DNA from: Dimorphilus gyrociliatus
Lineage: Eukaryota > Annelida > Polychaeta > Dinophilidae
NCBI GenBank assembly: GCA_904063045.1
Contig: CAJFCJ010000020.1
Location: forward strand, 302,916-366,915
Direction of reading: 5' to 3'
DNA length: 64,000 nt
Position numbers and translations under genes: made by a program. Shown in pieces: positions 54,412-64,000 of this stretch. The notes under the pieces are model-generated. The model did not search any database. It was not told where the DNA came from and saw only the letters and a list, made by a program, of their open reading frames with translations. Each line of letters starts with the position of its first letter. Position 1 is the first letter of the stretch.

Positions 54412-57400
54412 TACATTTAAGGAAGCATAGAAGAATAGCAAAGTTTGGTGCTGTAAGAAGACACTAAAATGTTTTCATCTTTTGTTTCTGATATAAAATA
54501 AACGATAGTTTTCATTTTTGCTCTATTTTAGCATAAAATATATAAAAAATGAAATAATAAACTTATGAATCACTCAACAAAGGGAATTCATTGAGATAAA
54601 AAATTAATTTATACAAATGTATAAATGTATGAAGGTTGATATTGATATATAATATCCAATAAAGATATAAATCACCAATTCTTTAGGCTAATTCAATATT
54701 AATAAAGCTATTTTGTAGGTGACGGAAGTAGCGGAAGTATATATATATTGTATATACAGTGTATATACTTATTCATTCATATGCATATTTTGTCAGAATA
54801 GATTAGAACAACTATTCTTTACAACGAAAGAGGTAATGCGATAAAATAACTTTCCTATAAGTAAATGATTAAATAAGTGTTCAAGAGAAAGAAGCAAACA
54901 GAAACGGTGAAAGTCGACCTTAATGGTTTAGCAAATGTAATGTTTAACAGGATGTAAGAAATCGATAATTAAGATAATAATAAACATAGGTAAAAAGTTT
55001 GTTCCTTCGTATTAAAATTTTATAAAAGGCAAGTTAAATATAGAAAGTGTAATAGATAGAAAAAATTCTAAAATATTTGCTTAAATATATTAGACTTGAG
55101 CACTCATATTTTCTCAGTTATTTATATATATTTATAAAGATATTGCCTACGCAGTAAAAGAGGAAATTTTTACAAAGTACCGTTCTTATAATCAACAGAC
55201 TATACACTTACATATCGAGATGGTTTTGAATATTTACATATCCAAAATCTATAGCTTCAATTCAAGATTTATAAACTAAATTATTTACTCAAAAATTGCA
55301 TTGTTCATTTATTTTTATGTTGAATATACTTAGGCAAGACATTCAATTTTCATAGGTTTTTCCACCTATAAAATACTGTTGTTAATAATTTAATCCTTTC
55401 AAATTCAATCACAAATAACTTCTTCCTTTATAAATAATCAAGATTTAGTTTACGTTAATTAATTTTTACAAGTCTTTGCAATTTTTTGATTCAAAATTTT
55501 ACAAAAGCCTTTTGAATTAGAAATATTTAAAATGTATATGAATAGTTCTTCAACTATGTTGAAAATAATGCAAATAATTGTACAATGCTTATAGTTAACC
55601 ATTATATATCAGTTTGTTTCTTATAATTCTCCTATAACCTTATACCTCTTTAAAGTTATCAAGTGGAGGGGAGAGCGTGACTAGTTTCAATTAAAAGTGA
55701 TCTGATAAAAATAGATCATATGTATCACGGGTAGCTTCATTTCTTGATGAATATAAGTCAAGGTCTTAACTATTTTATAATAAAATTTCGTATAAAATAT
55801 GACGACAACAGTGGAATTCATAAAGTTTTGTTTAAAATGAAAAGTTGATACTATATAATGAAACAACGAAAACACATCATGCTTATTTTGTACAAATACA
55901 TAATTTATATGTTAAATTATATAATTATATTTAATTTAGTGTCATTGTATTTAATAGTATGTTATAGAGTTATTGTTCTTCCATAAGAGACAGCCTATCC
56001 TATCGGAGAGAGTATTAGCTAGCGATAAAGAAGAGAAGAACAATTAGATATTAAGCTATTTGGAGTAGTCTAGTTTCTATACTTATTTTTACTGTAATGT
56101 CTACTTTTTGTTAATATAATTTTTGTAGACGTTTATGGCTCATAATATTGCTAAATTCAGGATAATCTCTGTATAATACATTATAAAAATAGACTATGCG
56201 ATTTAATTGGAACAGTTTCAAAGTTTTATTTTCTATAAATAATTATCTAGAATCAACCTCTTCCGTTTGTGACTATATCATTATATATCTATTGAGTATT
56301 AGTTTTTTAAGGTTACTCAGTAATTGATGGGTTATTTTTTTCCTTCATATTAAGTGCACGAAAGGTTCGTAAAGAACCATCATCACTTTTTGTTCCTACC
56401 TACCTATGGAAAATAAGTTATTAATTCTATTTGATTAGTTCGGTTATTTACCTTTTCATAATTGAATAATTTGCTTACAGCGCAAAAATTAAGACATAAA
56501 TTAAGGATATAGTATGATACTCTATTACTTAAGTAATTGTTAATGTAAATAATTAACTATAACAAATAGTTGAACAATTAAAAAGAAAGTTTCAATAGTC
56601 TTGAACGCTTTTGACTTTTTTTTGGGTACTACGCACTTATATTTACCAAGTAAATATCTAAATCATTTATTTGCTACTTACTTGAAAGATGGCAATCTAT
56701 CTATTATCAAACTTAATGTAACTATCGTTTACTAAGTAAATTATTAATGTTTGAAAGAAAGTGAAAATTAGCTGTGTTTGCAAATCATAAATCTATTGAG
56801 TTCACGAGTATTGAATGCATCTTATAAATCGGTAGTTTTATGATTTTATTATACATACCTTAGTCTTAGTCAGGTTAATTGTATACATATGAAAACTTAA
56901 CTACCAAAGTTCAAAATGTTTGCCTATGATGCGGTACATTACATAAAAGAATATTTATTATAGATTGATAAAAGTATAAGTGAGGAATGGGTATTTATAA
57001 ACATTGAACATTTCTTGATCTCTTCGTCTAGATGAGATGAAAGAGATTTATAGACTTTCTTCGTTGCAGAAAATCTTTTGTTTATAGATCTCTATAATTT
57101 ATTTTAAGTGCATGTGGAAAGACAAAGAATATTTTATCAATCTGTATGGTTGACAGGGCAAACGATACTGCCATTTCAACGTATTACTAAAAATTGTCTG
57201 GCCAAAGTTTATTTTAATCAATCTATTGTTCTAACCTATTAACCTGATTAAATTAAGGTTACTTTTCGACCGTTACGGTAATTTCTACACAAAAACAACC
57301 TTAGTTTTTTCGGAATTTATTCTATTATCCAGACATACAAAAATCAATTTATTGGCTGAAAAAAATTTGTGTTTTTATCTCATTTTGCGGACACGCCTCA

Positions 57401-57454
57401 TCAACTCCCATTGATAATGAAGTACACTTCGTTCCGATAACTTGAAATGTTCTA
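54412..57454. other. Intergenic AT-rich region
   Basis: About 3 kb without a supported gene or a clear regulatory block. Confidence 0.5.
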
Positions 57455-60370
57455 ATGATAATAATGTCCACTAAAATAATATTTCTGTTTATTTGGTTTA
57501 TTTCAAAGGGAACTTGTGACCTTTCTCAACTGTTAAATTTGGAATTTGCAAATTCTGGTATATCGAAAGCAGGAGATGTTTATCAATGGAAACAATTACC
57601 ATGCTCGTATCTTGAATCACAGAATGTAACAACTATTCAACAGAATTGGGCCAACTATAAAAAGTTCAATTATTTATTTCAAGAAAAAAATGGTGAATTG
57701 ATTCCTCCACCAAGTGGGATAAGAAGTTCAGTGCCTTTAGGAGGTAGGTTCTTTAGTCTTTTCTGAGCTCTAAAGATAATTTCCTTCTCTTTTTTCTACT
57801 TAGGAATTTCAACTGGTGTCATAGAATTAAGAGCTGATGGAACTTTTCACGAGTGGACAATTGTAAATCAGAGTCCGGCTGGAGCGGGAAAATTTCAAGT
57901 CTTTGATGATGCTTTTTTCGCCATCAGAGAAACAATCAGCAATAACATAAAACTGAAATCGATTAACGGTGTTAATGAAATGAAAAGACCTAGTAGTAGA
58001 GCTTTTTCCATCCGAACAGGCCCTCCAGAAGGTATTCCAGGAGTTCAAGCAATTGAATACGGTGGTGAATTTCCAGTAAGTCGTTTGAAAATTCAAGACA
58101 CACGCTTAAGTGTTAATACAGAATTATTGGCCTATTCTTCTTATTTTGTGAATGATATGGAGTCTTCAGCAAAACCAGCTATTAGTTTTACATTTAACTT
58201 AGAAAATCCAACAAGCAATAGTATTTCTATTGACTTACTCCTGAACATGCCAATTGACATTGAAAAAGGTTATGAAAGAACCAGCTCCCAAAATGGTCAA
58301 GGAGGCCCTCCTGTTACAGCTAAACCAGTTAGAATAATAACTAATTTATCAGATGATGTTAGCTGCTCTGATGAATGTCAAAGAAGCAATGATTGCTCAA
58401 CATGGACCTTTTATAAAAGTACAAAACAGTGTAAGATCTATAACACGGTAAATTTAAATACATTCAACGAGGATGCCAGTTCTGGTTTAAAAGGTTCTTG
58501 GCAAATCGATTCTGTTGACCAAAATATGGACTGCGTAAGTTTGGTTAGGCCTGGAAATATGGGACCAAATGGAAATTTTTCCTTATGTGGAGTAAAAGAT
58601 ACAGGAGTACAATTTTCTTATGGAAGTTTCAGACATCTACAACATCTCTGGGAAATGTTCGAGAGAGACGGTAGCTTTTCTAGATCAGATATCCAACACT
58701 CACATGGAGCTATCATGATGAATACTCTATTAAAACCTGGTGAGAAGAAGCTGGTAACTTTTATTATATCTTGGTATTACCCCCATCGAGATTTTGTAAA
58801 TAAAATTTATGGAAACTATTATCAGAATCTCTTCAGTGATTCACTTCATGTAGCTAAGGAAATGAGAGATAGTTTACCTTCTTTAGCTGCTAGTATTTCC
58901 GGTATTCACAAAACATTCTTAGATTCAACTTTACCTAGCTGGTTATCAGACTTGTTTGTCAATAGTCTGAGTCATATCCGTACTGCCATTTGGTTTAAAG
59001 ATGGCAGATGGAGACAATGGGAAGCAACTGATTGCGTTAATATTGGTAAGGTAGAATTAATAGATTATGTTGTTTATATAAATGTATATTTTATGTATGG
59101 TATTCTGACATTTGTAGACTCTGTGCATAATGACGGAGAGAGACATATTCCTTATATTACGATGTATCCTGAATCTACAAAAAATAAGATACGAGCGTGG
59201 GCAAAATCTCAACAAGCCAATGGAATGATCCCTGAGCAACTTCGCTGCAATGCTGGAGGTCCAACTTCTGAGATCGATACACCTTGTGGCAGAAAAATGT
59301 CTGATGTTTCTTCTATGCTCATGGTTTACATTCTGGAAATGTATCAATGGGGTGGTGACGTCGACTTGTTAAAAGAAATGTACCCAGTGATCATAAAGGC
59401 TGCCGACTGGCATATTAATACGACAGGCTCCTATGGCATACCCATTAACCTACAAAACACATACGATATTCTTGCTTTGAATGCTTACACATTTTCAGCT
59501 TATAATTCCGCTTTTCATCTTCTAGCTATGAAAGTTGCTGAACATTTAGCTAGAGCAATGTCTGATACACCTAGAGCGTTAAAGTATAAACAAGCTTATG
59601 AAAAGGGTGTTGTAGGAATGGATAAGTACTTGTGGAATTCTACAATGAATTATTACAACTCATATGGGTCCATATCTTCTTCTGGTGAATTGCACACAGT
59701 CGGTGCTCTTATGACAGATACTTTTTACGCTCAAGTTTTAGCTTTCTCTTTAGGACTCGGCCCTCTCGTTGATGAGAAAAAGTTGAATACTCATATGGAT
59801 GCGGAGTTAAGATATAATGACTCTCCGTATGGGATGCTTGTACAAACACGAAGATACAAATATCCGGGCCCTCCTCAAGATAACGCTGTTTGGATGATGG
59901 GTAACCCAAATTGGGCAACTATTAAGATTCATCTTAAAGCCAATCCGCAGGAGGCGCTACTTGTCGCAAAAAAATCACTTGACAGATGGCGTTCAGTACT
60001 CAACGATCAATGGAACGTGGCAGGGATCATGGGTGGCTTGGGATATGGAGCTGAAGGCCAACCTTATATTACTTCGCATTATGGTTATTTCATGTCATCG
60101 TGGCATCTCATATTTGCATTATCTAGACAACAGACAGACCTAACCCCATCTAAATCTTTTCTGCGTTTTGATCCGTCTGTCAATTCACCGTACACACTTC
60201 CGTTTCTACTACCGGGTAGCATTGGAACAGTAAGCCGCGACGGATCTAGAATTACTCTAACTCTACTTTCTGGAAAAAACTTGGATGTTGCAGAAGTTGA
60301 AGTTTCCGGTAGTCGATTCCCATTTAGGGTCTCTTTAAAAGCGGGAGGCTCAATCTTTTGGAAAGTCTGA
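57455..60370 (+). CDS. Secreted GH116-like glycoside hydrolase with PAN/Apple-like insert
   Basis: Exons 57455-57743, 57804-59045 and 59118-60370; 927 aa (ATG 57464 is an alternative start). An N-terminal signal peptide (MSTKIIFLFIWFISKGTC) precedes a module typical of GBA2/GH116-type enzymes: [23 protein letters not shown] near residue 95. The (alpha/alpha)6-barrel part includes RWRQWEATDCVN, MYPVIIKAADWH and NTYDILALNAY, and later ALMTDTFYAQVLA. Residues about 275-310 (DDVSCSDECQRSNDCSTWTF) form a Cys-rich PAN/Apple-like insert absent from cytosolic GBA2. Whether both catalytic acidic residues are kept needs an alignment; Glu in QWEATD and Asp in NTYD are candidates. Poly(A) signal AATAAA at 60385. 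The 72-nt second intron has no stop and is a multiple of three, so the frame reads straight through it. Confidence 0.78.
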
Positions 60371-60586
60371 GATTTCTAAAGGAGAATAAAAATATTTACA
60401 ACTCTGTTTTACTTAATAGAAATCCAGCAAATATAAATCTTAACTAAATAGCTTATTGAATAAATATACATTTTTTTTAAATATATAATCACCATCAAGC
60501 GTTTCTAGAAATAAAAAACTCTTATAGAGAGCGCCACACGCAAAACGTACGTAAATTACATAATTTAGACCTGCACATTTGCGCTG

Positions 60587-61619
60587 ATGGCGTGCAGACT
60601 AACTGTTTGTTTAGAAAAGGAGTATCCAGTTTATAAAACTACGGAAAAATTGGTTGGAAAAGTCGTATTAGATGCCTCGGAGAACTTTCTCGCTAAGCGT
60701 TAGTTAAGAAATTTATATTTCAAAATAAAAAGAAATTGTTCTGCTTAACATTTTAGGATTATTTAAGTAAATTTAACTAGAAAACTTAATATTTGCAAGT
60801 TGAACTTATTCCAATTATAGGAGTTGAAATTCAACTAAACGGGGATGCTGTCTTTGCCCTGGAAGATAGGGACGTATATAAGGAAGAGAGACGGATACTC
60901 ATAAAAGAAACAATTATATTATGGGGAGAAGGTAGAGGTTACTTTCATTTATTATTTTTCGAGTAAATTCTGTATATAATCACTTAAATATCAACTCGAA
61001 CTGGAATACGTTGTCATAGAAACACTGATCAAAAAAAAAAGACAAATGGATTTATGCATATGTAAAGTATGAGTACGTGTAAAACGTAGATACACATATG
61101 AAATTTGCGTATTGTCAATATTAATATTTAAAGATAAGGTGAAGTGCTTATACATATAAGTATATATATATATTTATGTATGAACAATTTACTGTATTTA
61201 TTTATGTAGAATGTTATTTATAAATGTTTATGGCAGTCAAAAATATTTACTACGATATTCTTTATACAATGTTTGAAACAGATTCTTGTTACTTACTACG
61301 TATACAATATATAGTATATTGTATTTTGTATATTGTGTATATTATATGTACAATATACATAAATGTGTATATCACAGTATATATATATATATACAGTATA
61401 TGTATTTTTCAATCACCATTTACATTGTATATATGTATACGCCTATTTGTTTATTTATAGAATTGTAATATAGAGTCGTATATTATTATAAATATTTGTA
61501 AACATGTTTACATAACTTTAGAAATTGCTGTTGCAATTTGCTGTTTAGTTAACTTTGTGCATGATTACTATTTAAAAATTTTTGAAATATTCACCTTCTT
61601 ATATTTATATACCATATAC

Positions 61620-61650
<31 letters not shown>

Positions 61651-63121
61651 AACAGCTAAAATGATGCATTTATACATATACATTATTTAGTAGCATTTCA
61701 CCAGGGCGTGGTTATTTGATGACAACTAACAATGCATTAATTCGATTAATTCAAAGCGACGTCTACTTTCGATCCATGTTATCCGCCAATGGAGGCAAAC
61801 AAAGGACAGCTACTGAAAAGAGATAATGAAATAGGGTTAGATAAATAGAAAATTATTCGAATAAAGTTTTTATTTGTTTGTTTATGGTTTCGTCGTCAAA
61901 CTATATTTTATTCTGTGTCTTGTTTGTTGGGAATAAATCGGATGATATGCATCTATTTACCTTTTGTTCCATATGCAAATAAATGTTGAAAGCCGTTTTT
62001 TATAAAGTTTACATTGAATTATTTTATAACACTTTATAAAATATTCAAATATTTAACTTTTCTAATCATTCTTTATTCTATATCCAATACAGCTAATTCT
62101 ATAATTACTAACGGACATGCAACGAGTGAGCCAATAAATACTGGTCGACATGCCTTCCCTTTTCAAATTAAGTTACCATCGAATCTGCCAACCTCAGTCA
62201 AATTGAGAAATGCGAGTATTTTTTATACTGTTCAAGCAGTCCTCCCCCTTTGTAATTCGAATAGTGTTGTATCGGAAAAACAGTCAATTACCATCATTCA
62301 ACCAAACAAGTGCATCGAAACTGAAATGATACAAAAAGAGAAAACAGCTGAATATTCCACTTGCACAAGATCTGGAAGGGTACATTGTGTTCTAAGAACT
62401 GTAAAGACTGAAGTAGTCCCAGGGGATAGTATTCTCTTTTCAACTGATGTTAACAATCTAAGCTTTAGGCGTATAAGGGGCGTTTACATTGTTTTTAAGC
62501 AATTAGCAAAAACAGGTGAACGTCTAGAGAAAAGAGATATATACCGAATAGACGGTCCCCAAATTAGAGCTGGTAAACGAGTATGCTGGAATCATTCAAT
62601 CAGAATTTCATCACTTCCTCCTTCTATGTCTTTTCATCAATTAAATATTAGTTATAGACTAGAACTAATTGTTGACGTCGTTGGATCTGAAGCAATCAAG
62701 TTAAATATAAAAGTTCGAGTTGGAAACGAACCTAGAAATAGTGCCTGCTATCTAATAGATAATTACCAACGTAAGTATAGGCCTATTTATTATCTCAGTT
62801 TACCCTTTTATGTTTTTTTTTAAGAGTAAAAACAACTATTTTTACATCTCATTTTCTTTTACTTTGGTGAAATTTTTGATAAATCGTATAAAGTATAAAT
62901 ATAGACTAGAAAAAACATTAATAAACAATACGCATTAAGTTTTTTTTTTACTTATAGAGCCAGATAAGTTGGAAAATGATAAATTATCTGATTATCCGTT
63001 CTATCCGATTTTCTCACTTAATCGGCTACCTAAAGTAGACGTTTCTATTTACAATCAGAGTCCAAGGAGACGAAGGAGAATACCCGAATTTCGGAAGTAT
63101 TGCAACGAGTCGTTCGCTTAA
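60587..63121 (+). CDS. Alpha-arrestin (arrestin domain-containing protein)
   Basis: Four exons: 60587-60698, 60821-60931, 62093-62770 and 62958-63121; 354 aa, phase 1 at each junction. Exon 1 (MACRLTVCLEKEYPVYKTTE...LVGKVVLD) and exon 2 (VEIQLNGDAVFALE) supply the first strands of the arrestin N domain. Exon 3 carries TGRHAFPFQIKLPSNLP and ASIFYTVQAVLPL, the conserved N-domain core, and the C domain beginning KTEVVPGDSILFS. The short C-terminal tail is basic (SPRRRRRIPEFRK) and I see no PPxY motif, so recruitment of NEDD4-type ligases by the usual route is doubtful. The open frame of exon 3 extends upstream to an ATG at 62014 with a false hydrophobic start; the acceptor at 62091-62092 is used instead. 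Intron 2 (1.16 kb) is full of AT repeats. Confidence 0.85.
61377..61645. repeat. AT microsatellites in arrestin intron 2
   Basis: Alternating AT tracts at about 61377-61400 (with CAGTATATG) and 61620-61645 inside the long second intron. Confidence 0.8.
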
Positions 63122-63366
63122 TATACAGTTCATATATTTATATAGTTGTATACACAATATACAGTATATATAGTTTTTACTATATATTTATATTGTTTAT
63201 TTTTTGTTTTGCTTAAAGATAATCAGACGTTCATAAAATAGTTACGTTAAAGTTAATAGTTTAATATCACGCTATGTTTTGAACAAATGAGAATTTATAA
63301 AGAGAGCGCTTAAGAATTTAGTTTCCTGTTTTCTTTGATGATTGGTTAGCATTTTGATAATAATAT

Positions 63367-64000
63367 CTATAGCTTTTCGTTGAAGTTATTATTTTCATGT
63401 TGAGCTTCTAATTCATCCATTGAAATGGAAATATCTTGAGGAATTTGAAAATCGGAGACTACTTGTCTTTTAGCTCTTGCACGGGGAGTAGGTGTTAAAT
63501 CTTCTTTCCCTTGTTCAATTTCTTTTGCACTATCTACTTCCTTTTTTAATTCTTTTGATTCCAAGTTTTTAGTATTCATATTGGGTTTTTTTGGTATGCT
63601 TGGTTTACGTCTTAATAACTCATTATCTGAGTTTTTGGGATTCACTTGTAGTTTGTTCTCTTGTTGCTTTTTCTCATCGTTATCATTCTCTTGTAATTTG
63701 TTACCTTCGTTTTCATTCTGTTGCAACTTAGTCCCTTCGTTTTCATCCACTTGCCATTCGTTCGCTTCGTTTTCATTCATTTGCCATTCGTTCGCATCGT
63801 TTTGATTCTGTCGAAATTCATTTGGCAGTGTCATTATGGTTTTCCGAGAAAAAGGCAAAGGTCGTAGTATCATACTTCTAGCTGTCTTGGAGAAGATACT
63901 TCTCTTGACGAATTTGACTTCAGTATTTTCCTGTTATAGATTTAAAGTAAAGGGTGCTATTTATTAAAATAAGAGCTTATTGTACTAACCATCCATTGAT
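63367..64000 (-). CDS. Gene with degenerate 10-residue Asn/Glu repeats, cut by window edge
   Basis: Last exon 63930-63367 on the minus strand; a donor-like GTTAGT at 63989 marks the end of a preceding exon at 64000-63990. The exon starts ENTEVKFVKRSIFSK, 19 codons before the internal Met at 63873. Residues 18-67 after that Met repeat a ten-residue unit about five times (NEFRQNQNDA, NEWQMNENEA, NEWQVDENEG, TKLQQNENEG, NKLQENDNDE). A Lys/Pro/Glu-rich part follows (RRKPSIPKKPNM), then RARAKRQVV and a C terminus with FQIPQDISISMDELEAQHE. It appears mainly disordered. I do not recognise the family; the 5' part lies outside the window. Confidence 0.6.

Noticed and set aside
62014-62092. Apparent signal peptide at the start of the long arrestin frame
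   Set aside because: Alpha-arrestins are cytosolic; the acceptor at 62091-62092 and phase-matched upstream exons encoding the arrestin N terminus explain the gene better.
1-64000. CRISPR arrays, bacterial operons, tRNA or rRNA genes, intact transposons
   Set aside because: None recognised by eye: introns and poly(A) signals show an animal genome, and no tRNA B-box with matching cloverleaf or transposase frame was seen. A tRNA or repeat search would be needed to exclude small or degraded ones.

Overview
The window is AT-rich animal DNA with short spliceosomal introns (many 55-90 nt), GT-AG borders and AATAAA poly(A) signals. A hidden GnRH-type hormone precursor whose peptide begins pQNYHFSNGW, the form known from molluscs and annelids, points to a lophotrochozoan. 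Small introns, moderate gene density and Thr-rich collagens (as in annelid cuticle) make a small compact-genome annelid a reasonable guess, but the species is inference. I rebuilt exons by hand from splice sites, reading phase and protein families.

Layout. 0.3-1.0 kb (-): small Ig-domain protein. 2.8-3.9 kb (-): two-exon neuropeptide-like precursor with one amidated FxAxR-type peptide. 8.2-20.7 kb (+): the main novelty, a head-to-tail cluster of nine genes for tiny secreted collagen-like proteins. Eight have Gly-X-Y repeats and one has lost them. All share a 43-nt signal-peptide exon, a Cys-Gln at the mature N terminus, a Cys-x3-Cys-x4-Cys-type C-terminal tail (first Cys lost in one), and a promoter with two TCGTGA boxes 30-35 bp apart, a TATA box and an ATG at nearly fixed distances. 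23.9-26.2 kb (-): vesicular GABA/glycine transporter (VGAT/SLC32A1). 28.8-35.2 kb (+): a long disordered exon, phase-compatible with the CLASP microtubule-regulator exons that follow. 36.5-41.7 kb: two divergently transcribed ZP-domain membrane proteins. 42.1-43.0 kb (+): coiled-coil protein. 44.4-46.4 kb (+): PAR-type bZIP factor with a likely internal alternative promoter. 48.9-49.5 kb (-): GnRH-type precursor. 51.7-54.4 kb (+): unrecognised single-pass membrane protein with a coiled coil and eight-Cys tail. 57.5-60.4 kb (+): secreted GH116-like glycoside hydrolase with a PAN/Apple-like insert. 60.6-63.1 kb (+): alpha-arrestin. 63.4-64.0 kb (-): repeat-bearing gene cut by the window edge.

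Functionally the window mixes neuronal and neurosecretory genes (VGAT, two peptide precursors) with epithelial or apical-matrix genes (mini-collagens, ZP proteins). The mini-collagen cluster looks like one co-regulated secretory programme. The paired TCGTGA boxes resemble sites of NPAS4/Dysfusion-ARNT bHLH-PAS dimers, which is an inference. Dispersed CTCF-like AGATGGCGC motifs and several PAR-bZIP palindromes lie between genes. No RNA genes, CRISPR arrays or intact transposons were recognised.
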